IMG/VR virus record: IMGVR_UViG_3300027754_005796
Location: 1 to 64,000 of that record
DNA: 64,000 nt
Direction: 5' to 3' (one strand)
Source of the DNA: a virus
Made by a program: the position numbers and the translations under genes. Under the pieces are notes generated by a model that worked only from the letters and a program-made list of their open reading frames with translations, was not told where the DNA came from and ran no database searches. Shown here piece by piece: positions 50,227-58,801 of this stretch. Numbering within the stretch: the first letter of the stretch is position 1; every line of letters starts with the position of its first letter.

Positions 50227-50255
50227 TTGACTCTAAAAAAACTTTAGTATAAAAT
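50227..50255 (+). promoter_or_regulatory. Sigma70-type promoter of the tmRNA gene
   Basis: TTGACT (50227-50232), a 17-nt spacer and TAAAAT (50250-50255) place the start near 50262, just before the mature 5' end at 50266. The hexamers are the same as at 6909-6936. Confidence 0.65.
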
Positions 50256-50265
50256 ATAAAAACAT

Positions 50266-50615
50266 GGGGTTGTACTGGTATCGATTCAGACTCATAATCC
50301 CTAAGTGGCACGCAGAGGTTGGCCGAACGGACTCTTAAAAATTCGGCTGTCGATATAAACGACGAAACTGTTCACGCTTTGGCTGCTTAATTTAAGCAAC
50401 CACGAACCTAGGGGGCGATGTGGGTAGCGCCCGAAGGTTCGACGCTAAATCCTGCTGGTTTTGTGGCTCCAACGACCACTTAACGAGACAAAGTTGGTAA
50501 GGCCGAAGCAAGTTTTGTTCTTGGTACTTGCAAGGTTTGATTAAACAAAGAAACAAGCGTGTAGAGGCTTAGAGAGAGTGGTTTGAAGACAGGGGTTCAA
50601 CTCCCCTCAACTCCA
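50266..50615 (+). ncRNA. ssrA: Transfer-messenger RNA (tmRNA)
   Basis: 5' GGGGTTG (50266-50272) pairs with CAACTCC (50608-50614) as a seven-pair acceptor stem with one G-U; discriminator A is 50615. The T arm AGGGG-TTCAACT-CCCCT lies just before. The CCA is not encoded (CTA follows). The tag frame reads GAT ATA AAC GAC GAA ACT GTT CAC GCT TTG GCT GCT TAA (50352-50390), giving D-I-N-D-E-T-V-H-A-L-A-A if GAT is the resume codon. The A-L-A-A end is the ClpXP-type degradation signal. tmRNA rescues stalled ribosomes. Phage copies are known from some large phages. Confidence 0.93.
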
Positions 50616-50617
50616 CT

Positions 50618-50650
50618 AAAAAATCCGTTGTTAATACAGCGGATTTTTTT
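50618..50650 (+). terminator. Intrinsic terminator of tmRNA
   Basis: AAATCCGTTG and CAGCGGATTT form a stem of about 10 bp (one T-G pair) with a 6-nt loop, followed by TTTT. It starts 3-5 nt after the tmRNA 3' end. Confidence 0.8.
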
Positions 50651-50711
50651 GTTTGCCTCACGGAGATTGCTTTTTTATAATATATCAAAGCCATCTTTAC
50701 AGGGGTATTCG

Positions 50712-51932
50712 ATGAAAATTTCAATTTTTACACCGACTCACAATACCAAGTACCTTGGTAGATTATACGAAACGATTAAGAAGCAAACATATCAAGATTA
50801 TGAATGGGTGATTGTGCCAAACAATGGAACAGAGATAAATCTTGAGCCTAATCCCAAAATCAAGATTTTCCCCACTAATGATTCCTCCAATATTGGATTT
50901 CTCAAGAATTATGCTTGCAGCAAGTCTACGGGCGAAGTTTTTTGTGAAGTAGATCATGATGATGAGCTCTTTCCAACCGCCTTGGAAGAGTGTGCCAAAG
51001 CTTTTCAAGACCCAACGGTTGATTTTGCATATAGCAATTGTTGTGATGTTGGAGAAAATTACAAGCCAAGGTTTTTTGGCGAGGCTTTTGGTTGGGTCAA
51101 CAGAAATACTGAATATGCTGGTCGAACTTTAATTGAGACTGTAGCTTTTCCTCCAAATCCTGAATCTGTAAGTAAAATCTGGTATGCCCCTAATCACTTC
51201 AGGGCATGGAGGGCAAGTTTCTACGCCAAAATTGGCGGGCATAACCCTAATCTTGACATCCTCGATGATCAAGATATCATGTGCAGAACTTATATTCAAG
51301 GCAAGATGCATCATATCGACAAGCCTCTTTATGTTTATCATTTGCACCCAGAGAACACATGTTACGGCGAAAAGAATGCCAAGATTCAGACCATGACCTT
51401 GGACCTGCATGATCAGTACATTTATCCGATGGTTGAGAAGTGGTGTGACATCAACAATTTGCCAAAAATTGATCTTTGCGGAGGGTACAGCAAGCCTAAA
51501 GGATATACCAGTATTGATCTTCTGAATGGCGATATAAACGCAGATTTGAATCAGCGATGGCCTTTTGAGGATGGGACGGTTGGTTTATTCAGAGCTCACG
51601 ATGCTCTGGAGCACATCAAGGACCCGATTCATGTGATGAAGGAAGCTTATCGTTGCTTGGCACCAAACGGTTGGTTTTTGACTTTTACTCCCTCCACGGA
51701 TGGCAGAGGGGCTTTTCAAGACCCAACTCACATCAGCTTCTGGAACAGCAACAGTTTTTGGTATTACACCAAGGCAGAAACTGCGAAGTACATCAACACT
51801 CCCGTTAAGTTTCAATTGAACAGGATCAAGAATTATTTCCCTAATGAGTATTGTGAATTGCACAATATTGTATATGTTAAAGCAGACTTATTGAAATTCA
51901 GCGGTCGCACTCCGGGCGCTATTGAAATATGA
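50712..51932 (+). CDS. Glycosyltransferase 2 fused to a methyltransferase
   Basis: A protein of about 406 residues, with ATG 50712 behind AGGGG (the upstream in-frame extension runs into tmRNA and is rejected). Residues 1-250 are GT2: MKISIFTPTHNTKYLGRL, CEVDHDDELFP (DxD-like, about 84) and LDILDDQDIMCRTY (E/D-D-x-D acceptor site). Residues 260-400 are a class I methyltransferase-like domain: SKPKGYTSIDLLNGDIN, FRAHDALEHIKDPIHVMKE (H-x-L-E-H-I) and LAPNGWFLTFTPS. One enzyme could extend and O-methylate a glycan, a known way to cap chains. Confidence 0.75.
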   Translation: MKISIFTPTHNTKYLGRLYETIKKQTYQDYEWVIVPNNGTEINLEPNPKIKIFPTNDSSNIGFLKNYACSKSTGEVFCEVDHDDELFPTALEECAKAFQDPTVDFAYSNCCDVGENYKPRFFGEAFGWVNRNTEYAGRTLIETVAFPPNPESVSKIWYAPNHFRAWRASFYAKIGGHNPNLDILDDQDIMCRTYIQGKMHHIDKPLYVYHLHPENTCYGEKNAKIQTMTLDLHDQYIYPMVEKWCDINNLPKIDLCGGYSKPKGYTSIDLLNGDINADLNQRWPFEDGTVGLFRAHDALEHIKDPIHVMKEAYRCLAPNGWFLTFTPSTDGRGAFQDPTHISFWNSNSFWYYTKAETAKYINTPVKFQLNRIKNYFPNEYCELHNIVYVKADLLKFSGRTPGAIEI

Positions 51933-51998
51933 TTCAAGAGATGATTGCGGGGAAAAATATCTGGAATTTGGCTAACCCGGTAGATAAAGGTTAATTTT

Positions 51999-53537
51999 AT
52001 GATTCTTGCAGCATACGGCTACCACGATTCAAGTGTGTGTCTAAAAGATGGTGATCAATATTTTGTTTATGAGTTTGAGCGTTTTGCAAGAAGACGCTAT
52101 GCCGTATTAACTAAATGGTATATTGCACCGCACCAGATTGTTACAGATGAAGAATTTTTGGGGTTTTTCGATCACATCAAACAACAACACAAATTAAAAG
52201 AAATTGATGTATTTTATCATCATGAAATTTATCCTGATGATATCACACTCATCAAAAAACTGTTTGATGTAAAAGAATTTGTTCGATACGACCATCATTA
52301 CGCTCACGCAGCAAGTGTTTATAGACAAAGTCCTTTTCAAGACTGTTTCATCATCTCATACGATGGCAACGGCCAGAATAAAGATGATAGCATGAGTAGT
52401 TTCACCTTTTGGGAGGCGAGAAAAAATAAAATCAATTTGATCAAGGACTTTCAGCCTTGGGAACCATATAGTCTGGGCAACTGTTACATTTCGTTGTCTG
52501 GCGCTATGTCTTCAATAAAAAGCCATGAGAATTTGTCACGCCCCGGAAAATTGATGGGATTTTCGGGATATGGGACGGCAGTTGAGGCTTGGAAACCTCA
52601 TTTTGAAAAGTTTTTTGAGGGTGGTCATATCGAACACTTTGAAGAACTTCGTCACAATTTGGATATGAGTTTGGACAGAGACAGCTTGTCTGGTCAAATC
52701 GAAATGGATTTCGCAGCAACCATTCAATGGGCATTTGAAAATAAATTTTTCAAAGTTTTTAATTCTTTGAACATTCCGTCTGGTGCTAATATTTGCATAA
52801 CAGGTGGATGCGCCTTGAATATTTTGGTTAATCAGCGTTTATTCGACATGGGCTACAAGGTTTATGCTTCGCCTGTAAGTGGCGATTGCGGTCTTACTAC
52901 GGGCATGGTTGCCGATTATTATGGCGACAGAAATGTTGATGTCACATATCAAGGTTTTGATATACTAGACAAGGACTACAGAGATAGTGCTTTTACGGAG
53001 AAGCCTGTAAACACCGCAGAACTTGCGAAAATGCTTTGTTATGATCGAAAGATTCTTGGATATATTTGTGGACGCAGCGAAGTTGGACCAAGAGCTTTAG
53101 GCAATAGAAGTATTTTGTGTTATCCAGACATAGCTGGACTTAAAGATCGTCTTAATGCTGAAATTAAATTCAGAGAATGGTACAGGCCTTTTGGTGCTAT
53201 CTGCAAACTCGAATCTCTATCCAAATACTTTGAAAATGCTTGCGAATCACCATACATGAACTTCTGTCCTGTGTTAAAGCCTGAATACAGGTTTGATTCG
53301 ATTACTCATATTGACCAGACTTGTCGAATTCAGACTGTCACTCGTGAACAACACCCAGAAATCTATGATTTGTTGACAGAAATGGAAAAACTAGGCGCTG
53401 TGGGTCTTTTGTTGAACACATCTTTCAATATAAAAGGCCTACCAATTTTGACAAGACTCAAGGATGCATTTGACAGTATGCATCAAACCAAATTAGATGG
53501 TTTTTATTTCAATGGTAGGTATTTTGGAAGGAATTGA
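51999..53537 (+). CDS. NodU/CmcH-family carbamoyltransferase
   Basis: The protein has 512 residues. YDHHYAHAASVYRQSPF (about 95) is the family's H-H-x-x-H-A metal/adenylate site. FIISYDGNGQNKDDS, ITGGCALNILVNQRLF, YASPVSGDCGLTTGM, CGRSEVGPRALGNRSIL and KFREWYRPFGAI are all NodU/CmcH/TobZ signatures. It transfers a carbamoyl group from carbamoyl phosphate via carbamoyl-AMP to a hydroxyl, typically on a sugar. The gene follows a GT2-MT fusion, so a carbamoylated glycan is likely; hypermodified DNA is the alternative. Confidence 0.9.
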   Translation: MILAAYGYHDSSVCLKDGDQYFVYEFERFARRRYAVLTKWYIAPHQIVTDEEFLGFFDHIKQQHKLKEIDVFYHHEIYPDDITLIKKLFDVKEFVRYDHHYAHAASVYRQSPFQDCFIISYDGNGQNKDDSMSSFTFWEARKNKINLIKDFQPWEPYSLGNCYISLSGAMSSIKSHENLSRPGKLMGFSGYGTAVEAWKPHFEKFFEGGHIEHFEELRHNLDMSLDRDSLSGQIEMDFAATIQWAFENKFFKVFNSLNIPSGANICITGGCALNILVNQRLFDMGYKVYASPVSGDCGLTTGMVADYYGDRNVDVTYQGFDILDKDYRDSAFTEKPVNTAELAKMLCYDRKILGYICGRSEVGPRALGNRSILCYPDIAGLKDRLNAEIKFREWYRPFGAICKLESLSKYFENACESPYMNFCPVLKPEYRFDSITHIDQTCRIQTVTREQHPEIYDLLTEMEKLGAVGLLLNTSFNIKGLPILTRLKDAFDSMHQTKLDGFYFNGRYFGRN

Positions 53538-53538
53538 A

Positions 53539-54033
53539 ATGGAACCAATCTTGCTTTCAAAAGAGTATATTCTTGTAATCGATACTGACAAAATAGCATA
53601 TGATTTTTACAAGGAGCTTTGCTCATATTGCACGGGATTCACTCATGAGTCTGCAAGAGATAATTTGTTTAGCGATATGTTTGACGAAGAAGTAGAAGAG
53701 GCAAATTTATTTGCCGAAATGATTTCAGACAGATTGGACGATGATGGCTACCTTGCTCCATCTTGCGTCTGGTTGAACAAAAGATATCGCTGCAACGATG
53801 TCGGTAGGTATGAATTGCTGGATGAAAATAATTTCGAGGAATATTCTTGTCCAGCGCCCATGAGTATAGGAATATTTCTCAGTCAAGAGCCAGAGCAACG
53901 GCATTTGGATGTGATTAAACAAAGAGCCAAACAATTCTTTGAGAAAGTTTGGAAACCAGCCGGTGTTGTGGCAATCGAAGGTTTTAGGCTGATCGTCCAT
54001 ACCAAATATGGTGAGGAGAGGATCATAGACTAG
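53539..54033 (+). CDS. Hypothetical protein
   Basis: A protein of about 164 residues, with ATG 53539 and an ideal GGAAGGA ribosome site, 1 nt after the carbamoyltransferase stop. It begins MEPILLSKEYILVIDTDKIA, is acidic in the middle (FDEEVEEANLFAEMISDRL) and ends VVAIEGFRLIVHTKYGEERI. No family is recognised. Confidence 0.6.
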   Translation: MEPILLSKEYILVIDTDKIAYDFYKELCSYCTGFTHESARDNLFSDMFDEEVEEANLFAEMISDRLDDDGYLAPSCVWLNKRYRCNDVGRYELLDENNFEEYSCPAPMSIGIFLSQEPEQRHLDVIKQRAKQFFEKVWKPAGVVAIEGFRLIVHTKYGEERIID

Positions 54034-54085
54034 ACTTTTTTCACATTTGTGTTATCTTGATTTGTCGAAATAATCGAGGCAGCAC

Positions 54086-56833
54086 ATGAGTCGTGAAGAA
54101 TTTATACATGTTTTGGACAAGGCATTCAAGAATAGCGGACACGCCAATGATGTCCGTTATCAGAAAAGGTATAAGTGGGAATTTGATGAGATTTTAGGGA
54201 AAGAAAAATACCAGTATTTTTTTGATCTGTATAAAACAAAAACTCGCTATCCGCAGAATCAAAACAATCTTTTGGTCTGCAAGTTATTGGGAATTGTTCC
54301 CGATTTTGATATAGATAAAGAACCCGCCTATGTTTTTACAGGCGATTTGCCAGATATCGATATCGACTACTTGCCTGCTGTGCGTGATTATTTAAAAAAC
54401 ACTTGGGCAAGTAAGACATTTGGCGAAGAGTATGTTTGCAATATTGGGAACTACACTACTTTTGGATTAAAGTCCGCTCTGATTGACATGGCTCGTGTCC
54501 ATGATGAATCTCGTGAAGAGATAATGGCGATTACTAAAAACTTAGAGGCGAAGGATGATGAAGGTAATCCCATGACTTGGGACGCTGCCTTGCGTTTGAA
54601 TTTAGAGCTTAAGGAGTATGCTGATAAGTATCCACAGATCGCAGATGCTGCTCGTAGATTGGTGAACCGCAATCGTGGCATGGGTGTTCATGCTGCTGGG
54701 CTTATTGTTTCAAGCATTCCCCTGCATGATCTTGTGCCCTTGGTGAAAAGAAAAGATACCCCACAGGCATCGGCATGGGTGGAAGGCTTGCATGGTCAGG
54801 ACTTGCAGCCTGTAGGGTTGGTAAAGTTTGATTTACTGGTTATTTCAAACTTATTGCAGATTGCTCGGTGTTGTGAATTGGTTAAGAATCGTCGTGGCTT
54901 AAAGGGCATTTGCAATCGTCCAAACGAACCCGACTGGACAGATGTTGATCAATGGCGAAACGATCCTGAAGCACTTTCGATGGCAAATGCCGGTGATCTG
55001 AAGTGTATTTTCCAGTTTGATAGCGAGGGCATGCGAGGTCTTATCCGTTCTGGTGGTGTTGATCGATTTGAAGACTTAGTGGCCTATTCTGCGCTTTTTA
55101 GGCCGGGTTGCTTAGCGTCAGGTATGACCAAGCGTTATGTTGAACGCAAGAAGGGTCGTGAGAAATTTTCTATCCATCCTCTGATGCAGCCCATTCTTGA
55201 AAAAACTTATGGGATTATGGTCTATCAAGAACAAATCATGCAGGTATTGTATGTGGTCGGTGATATTCCTTTAAAAGACTGTGAAATTATTCGTAAAGCG
55301 ATCAGTAAGAAGAAGATTGAGGCTTTTATCAAATATAAAGAAATGTTCATTGTCAATGGACAAAGGAATCTGCAAGCTTCAGAAGAATATTTGGTTGAGC
55401 TTTTTCAGCAGGTCGAGACATTTTCAGAGTACGGGTTTAACGCTTCTCATGCAGTTGCTTACAATTACATTTCTAGCATGTTGTTGTATCTCAAAGCCCA
55501 TTATTCTCATGAGTTCTATGCTTCTATGTTGAGTTGTGAAACTCTGAGTGAAAAAATCAAGGATTACAAAATGGAGGCCAAGGTGCATGGGGTGGACATG
55601 CATCGTCTTGATATCAATAAATCTAAGGTCAATTTTGAATTGATTGGCGATATGATTTATTATGGGTTTTCAAAGGTGAAGGGAATAGGAGACAAACCAG
55701 CAGAAAAGATTGTCGCTGGGCAACCTTACAAATCGTTCGAGGACTTTTTGTATCGTTGCACAACTGACTCATCTATTTTGAAACCAATTCTTGGTTTGCG
55801 TTGTTTTCGTGATCGTGATCCAGTTGTGCTTTGGAAGTTTGCTGATCATTTCAAAGACTGCATGAAAAAGAATGACGATAAAAAAAAGCGATATGAAAAG
55901 TCGTTGGAAAAGTATGAAATGGAGTTCAAGGAGCTTGTCCCATCTGATACTAGACTTTTGAGTGATTTTTCCGGCGATCAGCCTTTTGATGCTGATGAAT
56001 GGAAAAAGTACGATGTCAACGAACTAGTGGATGTGGATCAAGAAACTGAGTGCGAGCAGTCCGAGGGAGGCGAGGCAAGGATCGTTAAGGAAGAAGTGAC
56101 AGTTGATGATACTGATGTGTTGGTTGAGCGTGAAGTCACACGCTATTTCAAGATTGTAAAAATCAAAAAGCCTAGAAATGTTTTGGTGCAATTAAAGAAG
56201 TTGTGGAAGAAGCGAAAGCTGACCATAGATCGCCGTATGAATGCGACTTTCAAGGAATTGCCTCAGTTGGTTGAGTTTAATGGTGATGAGCATCAAATTG
56301 ATGATAGTCTTTTGAAGGAATTGCGTGATCCGGTCCAATGTGAGCAGCTTTATTATGGATGGGCTTGGATACATGAATTGGAGCGCAGTCCAGACTACAA
56401 GGGGAATCTGACTTTTGATGCTCTTCGCAACAATATTGATCAAGTTGCAGGTCCTGCGGAATTACAGATTAAGAAAAGCGCATCTGTAAAGAGTCAGAAG
56501 GGAACGACATATAGGCAGATAATTGCTGAGGATGTGACTGGACAGGAGAATAAGATCAATATTTGGGCCGAGGATTGGGGGCGTTGGGCAGAAGAATTTA
56601 AAGTTGGTAACTTACTTAGAGTACGGATACAGCCTCCGTCTGGCGGGTTCAATACTTTTACTTTGGAATCGAACCAGCTAGGCAAATACCGTGGCAGCAA
56701 AAAATATCGGGACAAGGATGATGATCCAAGGGTTTTTGTCATGCAATTTGGCAAGAAAGAAGAGGAAAAATTTCTTAGCGACGAGGAGGCATTGTTACAG
56801 TTTTCGGCTTGTAAAATGAAAGAGAAACCATGA
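54086..56833 (+). CDS. dnaE: DnaE (DNA polymerase III alpha) C-terminal half
   Basis: The protein has 915 residues. After a unique 75-residue N-terminus, FTGDLPDIDIDYLPAVRDYL (about 86-105) carries the catalytic aspartates, then RGMGVHAAGLIVSS, CIFQFDSEGMRGL, RPGCLASGMTKRYVERKKG, YGIMVYQEQIMQV (thumb/fingers) and FNASHAVAYNYISSMLLYLKAHY. An HhH region (FSKVKGIGDKPAEKIV, about 530) and an OB-fold (KGTTYRQIIAEDVTGQENKIN, about 810) follow. The PHP and GS motif lie in the other gene, 5 kb upstream. The active site must therefore be assembled from two chains. A charged insertion (about 590-720) is unusual. Confidence 0.88.
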   Translation: MSREEFIHVLDKAFKNSGHANDVRYQKRYKWEFDEILGKEKYQYFFDLYKTKTRYPQNQNNLLVCKLLGIVPDFDIDKEPAYVFTGDLPDIDIDYLPAVRDYLKNTWASKTFGEEYVCNIGNYTTFGLKSALIDMARVHDESREEIMAITKNLEAKDDEGNPMTWDAALRLNLELKEYADKYPQIADAARRLVNRNRGMGVHAAGLIVSSIPLHDLVPLVKRKDTPQASAWVEGLHGQDLQPVGLVKFDLLVISNLLQIARCCELVKNRRGLKGICNRPNEPDWTDVDQWRNDPEALSMANAGDLKCIFQFDSEGMRGLIRSGGVDRFEDLVAYSALFRPGCLASGMTKRYVERKKGREKFSIHPLMQPILEKTYGIMVYQEQIMQVLYVVGDIPLKDCEIIRKAISKKKIEAFIKYKEMFIVNGQRNLQASEEYLVELFQQVETFSEYGFNASHAVAYNYISSMLLYLKAHYSHEFYASMLSCETLSEKIKDYKMEAKVHGVDMHRLDINKSKVNFELIGDMIYYGFSKVKGIGDKPAEKIVAGQPYKSFEDFLYRCTTDSSILKPILGLRCFRDRDPVVLWKFADHFKDCMKKNDDKKKRYEKSLEKYEMEFKELVPSDTRLLSDFSGDQPFDADEWKKYDVNELVDVDQETECEQSEGGEARIVKEEVTVDDTDVLVEREVTRYFKIVKIKKPRNVLVQLKKLWKKRKLTIDRRMNATFKELPQLVEFNGDEHQIDDSLLKELRDPVQCEQLYYGWAWIHELERSPDYKGNLTFDALRNNIDQVAGPAELQIKKSASVKSQKGTTYRQIIAEDVTGQENKINIWAEDWGRWAEEFKVGNLLRVRIQPPSGGFNTFTLESNQLGKYRGSKKYRDKDDDPRVFVMQFGKKEEEKFLSDEEALLQFSACKMKEKP

Positions 56834-57321
56834 GTGAGTTGGTTATAGATGAAAGCAATTTCTCCCAATATTTCAGAGATTGCCGTATGCATCGTCCAGA
56901 GCGTGGAGATGTCATGGCTTGTTATATTGCTGTTGCCGAGTTTGTTGATGGTGCGATGAAAAAGGATGTTATTGAGTTGTTGTTAAACCATGAGAAGGCT
57001 TTGGCAGCTACCAGAGTCCTAAGGAAGCTTGGTTGCGCCAAAGAAAGAGATGCCATTAGAATCTGTCGTGAAATTGCTGAAGATTTGGCAAATGGCATGA
57101 ACAAGGAAGAGGTTGAGAACAAGCCTTATGAGTATGAATTAGAGGCTTTTTATTATACCAAGAAGGAATATGTTCCAGTTGATGATTCTCATTGGTCAAT
57201 AATTAGCCTTAGCAATCTCGATCAATTCTTGGACAAGGAAAAGAAGGTGCAGATGTCTGCCAAATTTGTCCGTAATGAACACCCTAGTCAGGATAATGTT
57301 TCTGATGAAGCGCAAGTATAA
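56830..57321 (+). CDS. Hypothetical protein coupled to DnaE C-half
   Basis: The protein has 163 residues and overlaps dnaE by 4 nt (ATGA). The sequence SELVIDESNFSQYFRDCRMH and MACYIAVAEFVDGAMKKDVIELL is helical; AAATRVLRKLGCAKERDAIR resembles small phage replication-associated proteins, but no family is certain. It overlaps the next gene by 17 nt. Confidence 0.6.
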   Translation: MSELVIDESNFSQYFRDCRMHRPERGDVMACYIAVAEFVDGAMKKDVIELLLNHEKALAATRVLRKLGCAKERDAIRICREIAEDLANGMNKEEVENKPYEYELEAFYYTKKEYVPVDDSHWSIISLSNLDQFLDKEKKVQMSAKFVRNEHPSQDNVSDEAQV

Positions 57322-57865
57322 TGAGACGATTTTTATAGAAACTCCTTACAGGCCTGAGTTGGGTTCATTTTCCAAACCTAAAGGCTTGATCGAAGGTCGC
57401 TACAAGATTGATCATTGGTTTTATTGCCGTGAGTTGTTCCACAATATTTTTTTCAGAATCAAAATGCTCTTTTTTTCGCATGGCGCTAATAAAGGCGCTC
57501 ATGTCGCTGCTTTCATGCAGGAAATTGAAAACAGGCTGAATGTGGTGCCAAGGTCGGAATATGGACCGACCCAAAGAAAAAATATTATGTGGATAAAACC
57601 TAGCAAATGGTGGCTTCAATATTCGATGCGAAGGTCTTTGTTTACAATTTTGTTGCGTACTGGAATTCATTACAACGCTACTAAGAAAAACTTTGATGAA
57701 GCAGTCTTAGCTCAAAAATATCTTAAAAGCACGCCTTATGCTTTTGAAAGATTTATGGCTGGGTGTACAAAGTATGTTGGTCACAAAAGAGGCTGGTACA
57801 AGCAGTTTTTTCACTTGAATCCCAACAAGAAAGAGATAGATAAATTGTTGGTAAAGCCTAAATAA
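57305..57865 (+). CDS. Basic hypothetical protein
   Basis: A protein of about 186 residues starting MKRKYNETIFIETPYRPELG (ATG 57296 is an alternative). It is Lys/Arg/aromatic-rich (WIKPSKWWLQYSMRRSLF, GHKRGWYKQFFHLN). There is no membrane span or known domain. The composition suggests nucleic-acid binding. It precedes a late-type promoter. Confidence 0.55.
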   Translation: MKRKYNETIFIETPYRPELGSFSKPKGLIEGRYKIDHWFYCRELFHNIFFRIKMLFFSHGANKGAHVAAFMQEIENRLNVVPRSEYGPTQRKNIMWIKPSKWWLQYSMRRSLFTILLRTGIHYNATKKNFDEAVLAQKYLKSTPYAFERFMAGCTKYVGHKRGWYKQFFHLNPNKKEIDKLLVKPK

Positions 57866-57878
57866 ATAATTTTCTACA

Positions 57879-57886
57879 TATATAAG
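57879..57886 (+). promoter_or_regulatory. TATATAAG late-type promoter box, copy 1
   Basis: TACATATATAAGT lies 26 nt before ATG 57913, with ribosome site AAGGAA. The surrounding 46 nt are nearly identical to copy 2 at 58112. Confidence 0.45.
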
Positions 57887-57912
57887 TCGTAAGTATAACC
57901 TAAGGAATTTTT

Positions 57913-58098
57913 ATGAACCCTACAAGCGATATGATGGACGACCTCAACAAGTACGCTGCCATCTGGGACAAGGCTGTTGCGAATGGGGTTTTTGACGATG
58001 CTTCCAAGCCTGTTGCCAAAAGGACTAGTGATTCAAACGGCTTTTTTGGCAACAGCATTAGCGACGACTATGACATGGACGGGCCTATCAACGAATAA
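57913..58098 (+). CDS. Short paralogue of the 58146 protein (61 aa)
   Basis: The sequence MNPTSDMMDDLNKYAAIWD and AVANGVFDDASKPVAK...FFGN...DYDMDGPINE is about 75 percent identical to the first 62 residues of the next gene, then stops. It arose by tandem duplication including the promoter. It has its own late-type promoter, so it is probably expressed as a separate short form. The function is unknown; a virion or assembly protein is inferred from the promoter. Confidence 0.65.
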   Translation: MNPTSDMMDDLNKYAAIWDKAVANGVFDDASKPVAKRTSDSNGFFGNSISDDYDMDGPINE

Positions 58099-58111
58099 AT
58101 AATTTGCGACA

Positions 58112-58119
58112 TATATAAG
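58112..58119 (+). promoter_or_regulatory. TATATAAG late-type promoter box, copy 2
   Basis: GACATATATAAGT lies 26 nt before ATG 58146, with ribosome site GAGGAA. It is the same arrangement as copy 1. Confidence 0.45.
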
Positions 58120-58145
58120 TAATAAGTTCAATCTGAGGAATTTTC

Positions 58146-58748
58146 ATGAACACTACCAGCGATATGATGGCAGATATTAACAAGTATGCTGCAATCTGGG
58201 ACAAGGCTGTTGCGAACGGCGTGTTTGACGATGCTACCAAGCCTGCTGTAACACAGCCCGGCGATGACGAGTCAACCGACTTTTTTGGCAATTACATGAG
58301 CGACGAATATGACATAGACAGACCCATGAATGAGGTAGATTGCAAGTATTGGGCCATGCTTTCTAAGAGTGCAGCCGATAGAAGCGCTTATGAACTCAAA
58401 TTTAATGAGGAGCGCAAGGTCAGCAAAAAAGAGGCGAAAGCGGCTTCCAATAAGCTTGGCAGCACATTTAATCCTGTTTATTCCAACACTCAGGGCAAGG
58501 ATCAAGATGTCATTGTCACCCAAAATTGGGGAGTTGGTGGCAAGAAGCTCAATGACTTGGAAGATTTGAAGAAGCGTCTTTATGAGTTGGAAGTCAAACT
58601 AAATTCGGCTGGGATTGTTACTGCTGATAAAAAGAAGAAAAAGAAAGATTCCGACGAGAGCACCATTCTAAAAGGACTTGCTGATCTCAAGGCCCAAATT
58701 GATGAACTTAGTAATAAACTTAATGGTAATCGCAACGACGAAAATTGA
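58146..58748 (+). CDS. Hypothetical protein, duplicated N-terminus plus coiled coil
   Basis: The protein has 200 residues. Residues 1-62 repeat the preceding short gene (NKYAAIWDKAVANGVFDDA). Residues 63-130 are charged (NEERKVSKKEAKAASNKLG). The C-terminus is two coiled-coil heptad stretches (DLEDLKKRLYELEVKLNSAG, LKGLADLKAQIDELSNKLNG) separated by a Lys-rich loop. It is probably oligomeric. The late-type promoter suggests a structural or assembly protein. No family is recognised. Confidence 0.6.
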   Translation: MNTTSDMMADINKYAAIWDKAVANGVFDDATKPAVTQPGDDESTDFFGNYMSDEYDIDRPMNEVDCKYWAMLSKSAADRSAYELKFNEERKVSKKEAKAASNKLGSTFNPVYSNTQGKDQDVIVTQNWGVGGKKLNDLEDLKKRLYELEVKLNSAGIVTADKKKKKKDSDESTILKGLADLKAQIDELSNKLNGNRNDEN

Positions 58749-58801
58749 TTTGATATAGCTTAAATCCTTACAATTGTTTGTACTATTGTGAGGATTTTTT
58801 T

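Larger units (their letters stand above)
57861..58333 (+). repeat. Tandem duplication of promoter plus gene start
   Basis: Two units of about 233 nt, from about 57861 and 58094, share AATAAATAATTT, the TATATAAG box, a ribosome site and about 60 codons. Differences are mainly silent or conservative, showing that both copies are maintained as coding sequence. Confidence 0.7.

Noticed and set aside
50583-50711. Upstream in-frame extension of the GT2-methyltransferase gene
   Set aside because: It would start inside the tmRNA 3' arm; ATG 50712 has its own ribosome site and begins the GT2 fold.
51929-51994. Mini-frame of 21 codons overlapping the GT2 stop (MIQEMIAGKNIWNLANPVDKG minus its last residue)
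   Set aside because: Too short to support; no conservation evidence available.
49050-54360. Split intein joining the two DnaE halves
   Set aside because: Neither the end of the first half nor the start of the second has Cys1, block A/B or a His-Asn end.
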